A stretch of DNA of 64,000 nucleotides from Talpa occidentalis (Eukaryota > Chordata > Mammalia > Eulipotyphla > Talpidae): the NCBI RefSeq assembly GCF_014898055.3, contig NW_023602073.1, forward strand, positions 24,661,784-24,725,783, read 5' to 3'. A program made the position numbers and the translations under genes. The notes beneath the pieces were generated by a model. The model worked only from the letters and a program-made list of their open reading frames with translations, was not told the origin of the DNA and did not search any database. This document shows positions 1-15,128 of this stretch, one piece after another (the stretch's first letter is position 1; each line of letters starts with the position of its first letter).

Positions 1-1197
1 AGAGACCAGGTTTGGAGGCTCCCAGCTGGGACTCTGTACCCTCAGACCCCATTCACTCCATGCATTGTGTGAGGGCTCAGAGCTGCTGGAGGCCGCCAGG
101 CTGAGCCAAGATCCCTTTGGTCTATTTCGTAAAAGATCTGAGTCTGAGCTGCTCGCAGTCTCCTCACTTCTCGCTGAATGGCTTCAATCGACATTTTTCG
201 TCCTGCTAGACCCACTTTAAGAGTTATAGGCTGATCAAAAACTAAGCAACTGCTGCCCGACCCCACTTCCAGCACTGCCTGCCTGTGATGGACTTGCGGC
301 CCAGACACACACATTCTCTCTTCCCGACAGTCTGTCATTCCTAAATAATATCTCTTAACGTCTTTACATGTGGCATTCAATATGTATCACAGCCATGAAA
401 ATGTGTTCATTTTATGGGCCATGAGAAGGGACTGTTCAAAGAAATAGGATACGATTTTATAGGTCCTGATTGAGAATTGTTGGGGTATTGCTCCTAATTA
501 TAATTATGGCTACAGCCAAATTTGTGGAGGAAGCCTCTAGGGATTACATGGAGAGTCACAGTTCAAGGGAAGACCAGACAAGAAATGGAAATAGAGAAAT
601 GTATGACAGAGATACTGATTAAAGTCCACTCACATCTTGTGGACTACATGGATGCAGCAGAGATCAGTAAGGAGAGAGTTGCAGGAAATGGGGCATGTGA
701 ATATATTAGGGTACCTAACTGGAGTGCTTCAGCTTTACTGAACTGAGATTATTCAAGTTAAACCTAAAACGGCAGGACTATTGTCGGCTCTATGGAGGTT
801 AGGTCCAGGGCCAATCAAGGGGAGGGCCTGTGAGAGACTACCATTGCCAATACGTGCAAATGACCTCATGCAAAGAAATTATATTTACTTGTGATTCATC
901 AGGGTGTGTTCTAGGGAATGTAGCAAGATCCTCTGAGAGTACCATGGAGTGCTGGATGAAAGTTCTTGACAATACTCCTACGTAATTGTCAATATATACA
1001 TTACAACATCTGGTGTTAATAAATGGACCAAAAAAAAAGTGTAGTTGTTGCAAAATACAGTTAAAACTATTTGAGATTTAAAGTCTGTGTGAATGGAGCC
1101 TGACACTGTGTTGACAACCAGTTTATTGTTCCTATAGTTTACCTAATCCTTGAACAAGGAGGAATTGGTGAATGTTGATGAAGGATAAAATGTAATC
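1..1197. other. Unit A flank, no gene seen
   Basis: Non-coding part of the tandem KZFP duplication. It is strongly similar throughout to 23590-24775 in unit C, for example the shared stretch around 420-480 and 24000-24060. No ORF here looks real; the short ones are not maintained in the paralogous copy. In unit B the matching region (about 7860-8900) is more diverged. Confidence 0.7.
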
Positions 1198-1437
1198 AGG
1201 GCCTCCCTGGTGCCCTAGAAATTAAGTCTCACCCTTATTACAGCTAAGGCCCTAGTTTGATCCAGGCCAGGGAACTGACCCACATGGACTAACAGTCCTC
1301 TCCTTTCATGCCCACTGCTCCCCTTAGCAGTGTAGTTCAGTTAATCTGCCTGTTCTGCTCCTCACTCTGTCGCTGATGAATCCTCTCACCCACTACACCA
1401 CTGCCCCACATTCTTGTTCTTCTATGCAAAAAAAATT
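1198..1437 (+). repeat. tRNA-derived SINE, old copy
   Basis: Diverged copy of the SINE that fills this window, with a GGGCCTCCCTGGTG head and an A-rich tail. An orthologous copy at the same place in unit C (24776-25015) shows it was inserted before the units duplicated; a further related copy sits at 45345-45600 in unit D. Confidence 0.8.
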
Positions 1438-1496
1438 ACAAAAGAATGTTACCAAATATACCTGAGGATAGCCACATAAAAATCAGTTGGGTTTAT

Positions 1497-1770
1497 GGGC
1501 CTCCCTGGTGGCACAGGGGTCAAAGTCTCAGTGCTATCAAGCTGTTGCCAGACACTACAGCATGAATTCGATCCCCAGCCAGGGAGAAGACTCACATGGT
1601 GTAGCAGAATTCTCCTGTCTCGCCTGCTGCTCCCCTTTCCAGTGTATTTTAGTAGATCTGCCTGTTCTTCTCCCCGATCTGTCTCGGGTGAATCCTCTCA
1701 CCCCCACCCTCACCCAACCTTGGCCTCAACCTCTGATTTTGTATGCATAAATAAATAATTTTTTTAAAAT
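1497..1770 (+). repeat. tRNA-derived SINE
   Basis: GGGCCTCCCTGGTGGC head, TCGATCCCCAG B-box-like segment and TGCATAAATAAATAA tail. It is matched by 25073-25345 in unit C, so it also predates the A/C duplication. Confidence 0.85.
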
Positions 1771-2232
1771 CAGCTTTATTCAAACATATATTAAGTTCCC
1801 ATATGGTCTAAATAGTCAGCTACCAGTGTATGCTCTTTGCTCAAAATCAAGATGCATTCTTGTTCTTCTGCATCCTGGATCCCAGAGTAGGTGGTCAACA
1901 TAGAGGCTCACTACTTAGCTAATGTGCACACACACACAATTCTATGCTCTGTTATTGGAAAGTCCCCTGTTCTCTCATCATGTGCCTGTGAAGATTTCTT
2001 TTGGCAACAACATCAAATAATATTCATGATCTCTATTACTACCATGAAGATATATCAGGATTTTAATCAGCTGTCAGTATATTTCCATAGGGAGAAAATG
2101 ATGAAATGATTTGAACTCCAGTGTGTTCCTATGTCTGACTTTTATGCCAACAATGAAGCCCAATACTCTTCTTGGTGATTTAGATCAATGTTTTGAGTCA
2201 AGTAGAAGCAGCATTTCCATTTGGATTTTCTT
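1771..2232. other. Unit A flank, no gene seen
   Basis: Duplicated non-coding sequence matching 25670-26110, 8920-9370 and 45930-46350, the stretch that lies downstream of the finger exon in the other units. No coding signal. The finger exon that should follow on the right is absent from unit A; the sequence passes instead into a SINE and ERV remnants. Confidence 0.65.
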
Positions 2233-2412
2233 GATGGTCCTTCCCGGTGGCCCAGCAATTGAGCGCCATGCTGCGAAGCTGTCCTGCAGCCTCTGCAGCA
2301 CTGGTCTGATTCCCCACAGGCCAGGGAGATCCCCAAATGGTGCAGCAGACCTCTCCTGCCTTACCCTCTGCTCCCCTCAGCAGTATCTTCTGTCAGTCTG
2401 CCTGTTCTGCTC
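2233..2412 (+). repeat. tRNA-derived SINE, 3' truncated
   Basis: SINE head and body from CTTCCCGGTGGCCCAGC to CTGTTCTGCTCCCC, where it passes directly into a fragment of LTR family X. The tail is missing. Confidence 0.8.
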
Positions 2413-2494
2413 CCCTGATGGCTTTGGTCTGGAGTGGGGGTGGAGTCCACAAAGCCTGCATGGAATTAGCTCAGGACATCCTTTCCCCCTAACA
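2413..2494 (-). repeat. LTR family X, 5' end fragment
   Basis: Reverse complement of the first 80 or so bases of LTR X. The terminal TGTTAGGGGGAAAGGATG lies at 2494-2477 on the minus strand, matching the plus-strand starts at 36907 and 56263. The rest of the LTR is lost at the SINE junction. Confidence 0.75.
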
Positions 2495-3623
2495 AAACGA
2501 CCAGAATAGGAGGGGAGGACAGAGAAGGTAGCCCCCGTGTCAACCAGAAAGGAGATGGACTTACCTGCTACCTTGACCGTTACCCTGAGCTCCTCAAAGG
2601 TTATCGGAGTCGATGAGTTTGGGCCTCTTCAGTCCTTAGCTGCTAAACACAAGATCGCCGGTGGCAGGGTTTCAGGGACTGGAAGGACTGGCCCACCCCA
2701 GCCAGGCCCACCATGGCCAGGTGTGGAGGGACAGTCACTTTTCCAGTGACCCCAGATGGTCCTGGCAGAGGGCAGGTGTTGGGGCAATGTTTGGCCAGTG
2801 GCCCTCCAAGTCACACTTGAAGCAGGCTCCCGGCGTTTGGGGCCCATGGGGCCCATTGTTGTTCTCTGTCGGGAGGCAGGTGCTGCGGTCATTGGAGGAG
2901 CAGGGCCTGGTGGTCTCAAGGCAGCTACTAGGGCCTGAGCTTGAAGCTCAGCCTTCTGGCGACTACGGAGTTCCCTCTCTGCCCTGTCCTGTTCCTCCCA
3001 GTTGTTAAATACTGCAAAGGCCATATTCAGTAGATCCCGGATAGGGGTTTGAGGACCATCCTCAGCCTTCTTAAGCTGTTTTCTAATGTCTGGGGCTGAG
3101 TGAGATATAAAATGGCTACTGTGGTGCCTCCAGGCAAGTCAGAGTCAAGCCTGGTATGGTGCTGGAGTGCCTCAGTCAGGTGGATAAGGAGGGCAGCAGG
3201 GTTTTCTGAGGCAGACTGGGTAATCTTCCTGAGCTTATCTTTAGAGGATCAGAGAACACAGAAGAGGGGTTCGGAGAGGGCTAAGAGTGAGAGGAGTCTC
3301 GAGACTTTGAAAGTATGGCAGGTTTTCAGGAGGGAGGGAAGGGGCGGATGCAAGAGAAAGATAACCTGGCCCTAAGGGAATTTCGGGCCATTTTTTCTGC
3401 CTATGGCAAAAGTTAGAGTCTAAGTTGGTTAGAATTTGGGGGTCAAAAGAGCCCATTTCCGGCCACCTAGAGCCATTGTCCAACTCATATTTGGACCAGG
3501 CCATGGTGCAGTAAAAATGAGGCGAGTAGGTCTCACATCCAGCTTTAAATGTAGAGGGCCAAGGCCCTTTAGGAGGCACCCCAAGAGGGTGTCTGCCAGA
3601 ATGCGGGATTGCAGTGGTCCCAT
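2495..3623 (-). pseudogene. Class I ERV gag remnant (tRNA-Gly ERV)
   Basis: Decayed gammaretrovirus-like gag on the minus strand. It begins near 3623 with a Met-Gly start. The matrix region follows in two frames (about 3623-3429 and 3579-3241), so it carries at least one frameshift. A longer open stretch (3024-2629) has the charged Arg/Glu-rich segment that precedes nucleocapsid in class I ERVs, then a zinc-knuckle remnant (CFKC followed by GHW) near 2830-2790 whose last cysteine is lost. Protease and everything downstream are missing; the remnant ends at an LTR X fragment. The position just inside a primer site and LTR supports the call. Not functional. Confidence 0.75.
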
Positions 3624-4292
3624 AGTGAGTGTCCCTCTTAGGATCTCAAACGGAGGATTGGGGAAGGAAGCCGGCGTCCCAGCGTCCCTGGCCCGATCCT
3701 CAGAGTGAAAGGGGAAGGCGGCGTCCCACCATCCTCTTTACCTCCAAGAAATAGGTCGGGTCATTCCCCTGAGGAGACGTCTCACCTCAGAGGGAGCCCC
3801 AAATGGAAAGCGCGGATCAAGAGGGGGTAGCGATCGCTGAATAAAAAGAAGAGACCCCCGTGATCCGAGGGACCCTAGAGGCAACAGCTCACCCTGGGAG
3901 AGTCAAGAGCCAAGTGCTGGTGGTCCACAGATCGGCCAAGTCTTTTCATTCTTCATGATTATTTGGCGAAGTGCCGTAGGAAGAGAAGGTGGGCCAACAG
4001 GAGGAAGAGGAGGATGGCCCCTCCAAGGGAGAAGGGAAGAAGAAGTTGTTGAGGTAGAAGTGGCCACATGGATTGGAGTTACCAGGGAAGCCCAGTAAGG
4101 GACTAGAGCAAGTCCCTGCTCCACTCACATGTCATTAGAGGCAGTGAGGGCCCGTTCTCCTGCAGGGAGGGGTGCCCCGGGTCGCATACTGGCGGCTATT
4201 AAGCCTTCGGAAGAGGTAGAGAGAGAGAGTGAACCAAAGGGAGAGTGGAGGGTTCGGGACAGGGCAGGGTCCCCATGCGGGATTGAACTCCG
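3624..4292 (-). other. ERV 5' leader (untranslated)
   Basis: Sequence between the primer-binding site and the gag start of the minus-strand tRNA-Gly ERV. It corresponds to a retroviral packaging leader; an ATGTGAGTGG at about 4130 (minus) resembles a splice donor. No coding capacity that I trust. Confidence 0.6.
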
Positions 4293-4310
4293 TTCCCAGC
4301 CAATGTACCA
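4293..4310 (-). promoter_or_regulatory. Primer-binding site, tRNA-Gly-like
   Basis: On the minus strand this reads TGGTACATTGGCTGGGAA. It is two mismatches from the complement of the 3' end of a mammalian tRNA-Gly including CCA, and lies two bases inside the LTR edge, the expected spacing. Confidence 0.8.
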
Positions 4311-4312
4311 GT

Positions 4313-4662
4313 TGAAAGGTTCGGAGCAGTAAAGAAAAGGAGAGCCAGGCTAAATTTCTCAAAGGAAGGGAAAATTTATTGCGCCCCGGGTGGACCCAAG
4401 GTGGAGGTCCGTGAAGCCGTGCCCGTTGTGGAGAGAGATGTCTCTTTTATAGGGTGAGGAGAGATTAGGCAGGAAAACTGGGTTGGTGGGGGGTGGGGGC
4501 AGATTTAGGCGGAACAAAGTTGCTTTTCATGGAGCCGAGTTGCTTTTCTCTTGTTTATGGCTTCAGTTTGGGTTTGATGGTATCAGTGGGTACTGCTGTC
4601 AGGGCCATCTTGTCTTTTTCTATGTGGGCTTCCTCATTCCTGGCCCCTGCATCAACCTTTCA
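4313..4662 (-). repeat. 5' LTR of tRNA-Gly class I ERV
   Basis: 350-bp LTR with perfect 7-bp inverted ends (TGAAAGG and CCTTTCA). On the minus strand it has a TATA-like CCTATAAAAG near 4455 and an AATAAA near 4380, in the right order for promoter, R region and polyadenylation. It is followed by the primer-binding site and gag. The 3' LTR is not present in the window. Confidence 0.85.
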
Positions 4663-4677
4663 GCTCCCAGCATGAAA

Positions 4678-4950
4678 GGGCCTCCCCGGGTGGCTCAGGC
4701 GGTTGAGCACTGCGCTGTGGGGCTGTCCGCAGCCTCTGCAGTGCCAGTTCAATCCCAGCCTGCCAGTGAGGGTCCCACATGGCACGGCAGACCTCTCCTG
4801 TCACATCCGCTGCTCCCCTCAGCAGTGTGTTTCCTCAGTCTGCCTGTTCTGCTCCCCACTCTGTCTCTGGTGAATCCTCTCACCCTCCCGCATATCTGGC
4901 CTGTACCCCGGTTCTTGTATAAACAAATAAATAAATCTTTAAAAAAACAA
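4678..4950 (+). repeat. tRNA-derived SINE
   Basis: Full-length copy with head GGCCTCCCCGGGTGGCTCAG, B box AGTTCAATCCC and tail TTGTATAAACAAATAAATAAATC. Confidence 0.9.
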
Positions 4951-6557
4951 AAATGCAAAGGACTAGTGGAAACAACTGCCAGAAAATAGGACTCTAAACA
5001 GTCTACTGGACACCTTGGGTTTACAGACAACCTGGGAGAAATGCAGGGGGAGGTATGTAAGGACCCCTCATTGGACACAGTATCACACAGTCCAAGACTT
5101 ATCCCTGCATTAAAGAGCCTCCAAGAGTTGTCTGGCACACACTCTATTATTTTAGCAACTGCACAGAAACCTTTAAAATTAAGCTGTCCTTTTTAAATGA
5201 CACGTGACTCCTTAACCCCCATTCTGCACTCAGGTCCCCACCCACCATTCCTCTCCCTCTTCCTTTACCCCAAACCTGACAAGCAACCATGACCAGTGAA
5301 GAACTCAGGAAGTGTTTATTTCCAGAGGGGTGAAGAGCCCTGTCCACACCATCAGCTACGTCAATGGAAACCCAGGTACAGACTCTGCTCTGCAAGTTCT
5401 CACCCCAAGACATGCAACACAGTGTCCCCAAGCGGTTCATTCTCATCAGGGGGCACGTGTCTGACCCTGACATGGCATCAGGGCAGAGCCCATTTCCACT
5501 CATATTGGATATGTGATTTGCCTGTATCTACATGACACCTTTCTCTTGTTGATGTATGTTTCCTTGGAGAAAACTTTACACATTTCTACTTTTACATTTC
5601 AGTTCATGAATTCTCATAAAGGGCATAAACTCAATGTACTACAAGTGAAAGAAAAACAATCTGACCTGACTTATTCATTGTATGCTGCTCTCACACATGC
5701 ATAAGGACTCTGGAGGTGGCGCTGGGAGAGGTGAATGAGTCCAGCAGGTGAGGACTGAGGCAGCTTGCACCTGAGTCGAGTCTCCTTTCCAGACCTCCCC
5801 ACACTGCCTGGGAAAGACCAGAGAGTCACTGCCTGTGACAGCTGAGTTCAAACTTCACCATGGCATATAATTCCTTTCTCCACCCACTTTCCTGCCCCCT
5901 CCCCCATCTGTCCTACCTGCCTGTGTCAAAATAAAACTGATTATCCAAGAAATTCAAAGTTCAGAAACTTAAAAAAAATATATATTTTTTTAATCACATA
6001 CAAAACTGTTGACCACAATTTCACAAGAAAAGATGCATCTAATATACTTTTTTTGCTAGGACACTCCCAAAAATGGTTCCCTGAGCCCTGCTTCCTTACA
6101 TTCATTTCTTTGGATATCCCCTTTGGCAATGATTTGGATTTGGCTTGGGATGTTTGCCCAAAGGGAATCAGTGAGGATAAGCATAGGATGAAAAGCACTT
6201 TTCCCGAGGTCCTGCCTTCTGGGACACTGTCCTCCTGGGAAGACACCGGGGATCGCCTGTCAGGGGCACATGGCTGAGTGACAGCCACTATAAACCCACC
6301 AAAACGGCGGTGAAATTCTTATACAAACACCTTCCGTCAGGCACAGGGTAACCACAGCCTCCTGTGTCATCCCAAATGCACCAGCAAAGGACCTGGACGG
6401 GAAAATAGACACCAAATGCAGAACCACCCAACTTCCAGGAATAAACAGGCTAGGGTCTTTATTTGGGTCAGTTATAATCTTGGGTGGAGGGTCGCACGGA
6501 AAATGCTGAGTGACTGATCTATGCCACACGCAGGGCTTCTAAAAGGTTACGTGGCGG
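4951..6557. other. Unit A flank with start-exon remnant
   Basis: Duplicated sequence matching 52600-53430 and 54040-55400 in unit D. The stretch 5665-5860 corresponds to the KZFP start exon of units B, C and D, but the splice donor is altered here (CTGACCTGACTTATTCAT instead of CTCACC plus ATTTATTCAT), so the exon is probably dead. Nothing else coding is seen. Confidence 0.6.
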
Positions 6558-6748
6558 GGGCCTCCCCAGTGGCGACCCACATGGCGCGCGGACCTCTCCT
6601 GCCGCCCGCTGCTCCCCTCAGCAGTGTATTTCGTCAGTCTGCCTGTTCTGTTCCCGGCTCTGGCTCTGGTGAATTCTCTCACCCTCCCGCGCTTCTGACT
6701 GTACCCAGTGCTTGTATAAATAAATCTTTAAAAAAAAAAAAAAAAAAG
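6558..6748 (+). repeat. SINE with internal deletion
   Basis: The head GGGCCTCCCCAGTGGC passes straight into GACCCACATGGCGCGCGG, so the A/B-box promoter part is missing, followed by a normal 3' half and poly-A tail. Confidence 0.8.
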
Positions 6749-6779
6749 GTTATGTTGTGGGCGAGGAAATCTTAAAATT

Positions 6780-7300
6780 CCAGGACACAATCAACTGACG
6801 TCACAATCACATTTAGAATTCCTGAAAATACGCAGGGGTGTCACCTGGAGGGACTCCCCTGTGTCCAGGGCGGGGTCCCCGCAACTCCACCCGCACGCCC
6901 GAGCCTCCCCCGCCGGGCGGACCCTCCAGCGCGCCTGTTCCAGGGCCCCGGGGCTCCCCGCCTCCCCCGCCTCAGGCCTCACCCGACGCGCCTCTACCGT
7001 GTCCGCAGCCCCCAGGCTCCCCCTTCTCCCCACACCCGCACTCAGGTCCTCAGTTTCACCGCAAACCCAGCCTTCGGACACAAAGTCCAGGTGACACCCG
7101 GGTGCCCAGCAGCCCAAAGGGCAGTACCGAAACTTCCGGCAAAAGGTGGGCGGGCAGGGGCGCAGCCGCGGAGAACCTGTAGGCCCCGCCCCAGAGCCTT
7201 AGGCAGGAACCGCGTGGGATCCAGATTACATTTCCCACGATACTGTGAGCCAGCCGTGACGTTGTCAGGGGTGGATTTTGCAGCCTGGAGGTGGGATCAG
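6780..7300 (-). promoter_or_regulatory. CpG-rich KZFP promoter, unit A
   Basis: GC- and CpG-rich block paralogous to 22440-22960, 35640-36150 and 55490-55930. It contains a ZNF143/Staf-like site at 7224-7246 (GATTACATTTCCCACGATAC) and a GGGCGGGG box. By analogy with unit B it would drive leftward transcription, but unit A has no KRAB or finger exons left. Confidence 0.6.
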
Positions 7301-9649
7301 TGGAGGTTGAGGGAAAATGGACAGATGGGCGGGGACACTGAACATGGGGGCACCAGAACTGGTTCAGGGCTGAGGTGAATAGGAAAGTAACTGGGTACCC
7401 CTTGGGGGTGAAAGGGTTAACGTCTCAGAGCTTTCACGGTATTGGCAGCGTTTGATGCTACAGACCTCTTTGATTCTTTCATCACCGCACCATCCCCCAC
7501 ACAGACGGCCTACACCCCCAGTTCTTGTATGCAGAAAAAGATTTTTTTTTTTTAAGTAGGGAACCTTGCTGTGTACTCTTTTTGTGTGTGTGGCGGGGGA
7601 CACCCTTGCCGGCGGCCAGGGAACGAACCGGCGCTGCAGCGGCTGCGGGCAGCCTCGCAGCTCAGGGCTCAATGGTTGCGCCACCAAGGGTGGCCCCCTT
7701 GCTGTGTACTCTTATAATTGGGTTCCGGATTTGGGTTCCTCACAACCCCCCTTCTTTGTAGTTCCGAAGCTGCATCCTCAGAAGGGTGGAGCATGAAGAC
7801 TCCCTGGTCAGCCATCTAGATCAAACTCCAACTAAGGCATTTCTGGTGTTTAAATTTTGCCTTCCTGGTCCCCAGAAGACCAGCAGGGGACAGTATCCTT
7901 AGACTCCATTCTATCCTTGCACAGCTGCCTTGCCCAGTATCTGCTGAAGGCCACCAAGGCTGAGCCGAAATACCCTCATTCTATTTCTTAAAAAACATCA
8001 GTGTGAGCTGCTGGCACTATCCTGGCTTTCCCCTAAATGGAATAGAGTGCCTCCATACTACCAGACACCTCCTACAAACAGCCCCATTTTAGAAGTAATT
8101 GCCTCTTCCAAAAATAACCAACTGCTGCCCAAGCCAGTGACATCATGAAATGCTTCCCTACACACACCCTGCTCTCCAGAATACTTTTTTTTCCCAGCCA
8201 TTGTCATTCCTCAGTAATGTCTCAATGTATTTACATGTTGGATTAAATATATATCAAATCTAAGACAATGTGTGTTTGAAGGCCATTAAAAAATCCCTAA
8301 CTGGAGTGTTTCAAAGATCCTGAAGATTGTGTTACTCCAGGTAAACTAAGGGAGAAATACAGTATGTATTCCTTAATGTAAGTAACTAAGTATTGTCTAT
8401 TGTCAGTTCTGTGGAAATTTTACCCAGGGCCAATCAAGAGGAGGCCCTTAGACTAGAGAGGCATGACAATGTCTGCATGTGAAGTCAGGTGAAGAATTTA
8501 TATTTCCTTGTGATCATGCAGAGTGTTATAAAGGAGTGTAGCAGGAACCTCTAAAAGAGGGTCTAGTGTCACTTCAGAGTCCCTAGAGATAGTTTTAGGC
8601 ACAAAAAAATGGATGGCAAAGCACCAATATCATGAAGTGTTTGGCAAAATTCTTCAAAATACTCCAGCATTATATTAAATACACTCAACAATATCCGGGG
8701 TTACTAACAGAACAAAAAAAAGTGTGTAGTTCTTCAAAATACAGTCAAAACTATTTCAAATAAAAGGTATCTGAGAACAGAGCCTGCTAATGATGACATA
8801 ACACTGTGTAGACAACCACCTTATTGTTCTCATCTGTTACTAAAAGCCTTAAAATGGAATTGGTTATTGCTGGTGAGCGACATGTTATCAAGTACCCGTC
8901 AGGATGACATTAAAAATCAGCATTATTAAAAAATATATGTATGAATATAAAGTTTACAGTCTAAGTAAGACATTCAGATACTATTGTATGCTATTTCGTA
9001 AAAGTCAGGATTCAGGCATTTAGGAAGCATTCTGGACCTTCTGATACCAGAATCCCAGAGTTAAGTGTTCAACATAGACTCTTTACTAAGCTAATGTGAA
9101 TGGATAAGAATGCCATGCCCTGTTGTGAAAGTCACCTGGTCTTTCATCATGTGCCTGTGAATATTTCTTTTGGCAACATCAAATAATATTCACGATCTCT
9201 ATTACTACTGTGAAAAACATCAGGACTTTAATAAACTGTCAGTGTATTCCCTAAGGAGAAAAAGATGAAATGACTTGAACTTCAGCATGTTTCTCTGACT
9301 TTTATGCCAACAATGAAGCCGATGACTCTTCTGGGTGATTTAGATAAATCTTTTGAGTCAACCACAAACAGCATATCCATTAGATTCTTCATACATGATG
9401 TATGACACCATCTTAAATTTGCCAGAGCAAGTTAGATGTGAGCAAATCCATCCATTAGAGAAGGGTCCCTTAGATGTTTAAGGCAGCAAAAATCAAACTC
9501 GACATCACATACCTATGAGAAGCCATAGAATGAAGTGATGTAGGGCTGAATTTCATTCCTCATGTCTCTTCATATCCCAAGTATGGTTGATAAAAAAGGA
9601 CATAGAAAATAACTATATATGTCCCCAAACCATTGTCTTCACCTTTTGT
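7301..9649. other. A/B unit junction and unit B flank
   Basis: No gene seen. Two pieces of the SINE, a tail at about 7500-7555 and an inverted part at about 7590-7692, interrupt the block. From about 7780 the sequence follows the duplicated 3' flank also found at 23480-25900 and at 1-2230, more diverged than those two are from each other. Confidence 0.55.
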
Positions 9650-9928
9650 TTTTTAAAGATTCATTTTATTTATGCATACAAGAGCTGGGGTGTAGGCCAG
9701 AGGTGTGTGTGGGGGGGGGGTGTGTGTGAGGATTCACCGAAGATGGAGTGGAGGCAGAACAGGTGGATATACAGAAATATACTGCTGAGGAGAGCAGCAG
9801 GCAAGACAGGAGAGGTCTGCTGCTCCATGTGGGTCAGCTCCCTGGACAGGAATCAAACTTGTGCTGCAGTGGTTGCCAACAGCATCAGAATGCTGCAACT
9901 TCACCCCTTGAGCCACCAGAGAGGCCTC
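9650..9928 (-). repeat. tRNA-derived SINE
   Basis: Inverted full-length copy: TTTTAAAGATTCATTTTATT at the left and GCCACCAGAGAGGCCTCC at the right, with a short GTGTGTG/G-run inside. Confidence 0.85.
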
Positions 9929-10303
9929 CTGAACTTTTAAATTATACTAACATTAAGTGTTTTAATCTTGGTTTATGCTCCAAAACCATATTCTCATTTA
10001 AGGCAATGTCTGACAAGTGGAATTAACTTCTTACTGCACTGTAATGTCTTAATATGCATTTAATTTTCATCATAAATTATTCTCCTCTTTTCACTTCTTT
10101 ATAAAGTTTCCAGTATGAAAATCTGGTGGTTTCAAAATATATATTTGGACAATCCATTCATCAATTTCCATTGATGGGTTTCTCTCAGTAGGCAGTCTTA
10201 TGTTGAGGATGATTGGACTTCTGGATAATCACTTTGCCATTTCTGGTTAAACTGCTGGACTTATGATTAAAGAGACTAAAGTCAAAAAATGGACTTCACA
10301 ATT
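9929..10303 (-). other. 3' flank/UTR of the unit B finger gene
   Basis: AT-rich sequence directly downstream of the finger-exon stop codon. Partly matched by 46640-46880 in unit D. Likely 3' untranslated region; no single polyadenylation signal is convincing. Confidence 0.5.
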
Positions 10304-13514
<3,211 letters not shown>

Positions 13515-13765
13515 GGGCCTCCCTGGTGGCGCAGCGGGTTGAGCGCCACGCCATGAAGCTGTCCGCAGCCTCTGCAGCACAGGTTCGATTTCCGGCCAGC
13601 CAGGGAGATTCCCACACAGCACAGAAGCCATCTGCAGTGTCTTCAGTCCTTCTGCTTGTTCTGCTCCCCGCTCTGACTCTGGTGAATCCTCTCACACTCC
13701 CGTGCCTCTGGCCTGTGCCCCAGTCTTGTACAAAAATAAATCTTTAAAAAAAAAAAAAAAAAAAG
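13515..13765 (+). repeat. tRNA-derived SINE
   Basis: GGGCCTCCCTGGTGGCGCAG head, GGTTCGATTTCC B box and poly-A tail, directly abutting the L1 fragment on its right. Confidence 0.9.
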
Positions 13766-14540
13766 GCCAGGAAAGCTAAAAAGAAACTTCTCCAAAGATG
13801 TAATGCAAATGACCAAGAGGCATATGAAAAAATGTTCAACATCACCTGTAATCAGGGAAATGCAAATCAAAACTACAATGAGATACCATCTCACACCAGT
13901 GAGAATGGCACATATTAAAAAAATTGGCAGCAACAAATGTTGGCAAGGATGTGGAGAAAAAGGAACTCTCCTGCACTGTTGCTGGGAGTGCAAACTGGTC
14001 CAACCACTATGGAAAGATGTGTGGAGATTCCTCAACCTACTAAAGATAGAGATTCCATATGATCCAACAATTCCACTCCTTGGTATTTACCGAAATGACA
14101 TAGAAACATTAATTCCAAAGGGCACCTGCACCCCTATGGTTATAGCAGCACTATTTACAATAGCTAAGCTTTGGAAACAACCCAACTGCCCAAAAATAGA
14201 TGACTGGATCAAGAAGATGTGGTACATATACACCATGGAATATTACTCAGCAATCAAAAAAGATAAACTCGTACAATTTGCAACATGGATGGAGATGGAA
14301 GGGATCATGCTCAGCGAAATAAGCCAGAAAGAAAAACAAAAATACCAGATGGTCTCACTCATAGCAGGAATCTAGAAAACCTAAATAAGGGACCAGGAAG
14401 AAGAATAACTATAATAAAGAAAAAATCAAAATCAACAAGCAACTATAAACCAGAGACACACTATGTGGGTGTGGTGAGGAGAGGAGGGATTGGGGAGAAA
14501 ATAAGGGGGGGTGCAACTGTATGGGGAATATAAAAAAAAA
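13766..14540 (+). mobile_element. L1 LINE 3' fragment (ORF2 C-terminus)
   Basis: 5'-truncated L1. An open stretch at 13803-14375 encodes the well-known C-terminal end of L1 ORF2, including [10 protein letters not shown] and the cysteine-rich [18 protein letters not shown] segment, followed by a short 3' UTR with GGGGGG and an A-rich end. The frame is still open over 190 codons, so it is relatively young, but it has no endonuclease or reverse transcriptase. Confidence 0.92.
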
Positions 14541-14854
14541 AAGAAAATGGAGTGTTGATGACACTAATATCAAAATAATATAATCTGAGTCTACAGCATC
14601 ACAGAATGAAAAGAATGCCCCAAGAAAATAAAAGAAAAGTACATGTATTGGGAAGCATTGTAATACTACATACACACTAACATGAGGTCCTGAATGTGTG
14701 CAGCACACAAAGACAGACCTGAATGCAGAACAGCAGAACAATAAAATCAAGGAGAGGTTCAAGCCCCATTTACAACTGGAAGGGAAATAATGATATAAAT
14801 TCAAGAACTTGAGTTGACAAACAGGGGTGAAAAACAATTCTGAAAGGATTATGT

Positions 14855-15128
14855 GGGGCCTCCTTGGTGGTGCAAGGGGTTAATATGCAATCTATGAAGC
14901 TGTCTGCAGCCTCTGCAGCAAGGGTTCGATCCCTGGCCAGACAGGGAGCAAACTACATGGTGCAGGAGACCTCTCTTGACTTGCCCATTGCTCCCCACGG
15001 CAGTGTATTTCAGTCGATCTGCCTGTTCTCTTTCCTAACCTGTCTCTGATGAATCCTCTCACCCCCTGCACCTCAGGCCTGTACCCCAGCTCTTGTGTGC
15101 ATAAATGGATGAATCTTGAAAAAAAGAA
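14855..15128 (+). repeat. tRNA-derived SINE
   Basis: GGGCCTCCTTGGTGGTGCAAG head, GGTTCGATCCC B box and A-rich tail. Flanked on both sides by older L1-like sequence. Confidence 0.85.

Noticed and set aside
1487..1758. Many 60-130 codon frames inside SINEs, also 4483-4989, 19193-19498 and 38698-38907
   Set aside because: They are readings of the tRNA-derived SINE, recur with every copy and have no coding role.
6838..7182. Proline-rich open frames in CpG block, also 22471-23049, 35657-36154, 55499-55933
   Set aside because: Frames arise from high GC and few stops. They lie in promoter blocks, their frames are not kept between paralogous units, and no splice logic supports them.
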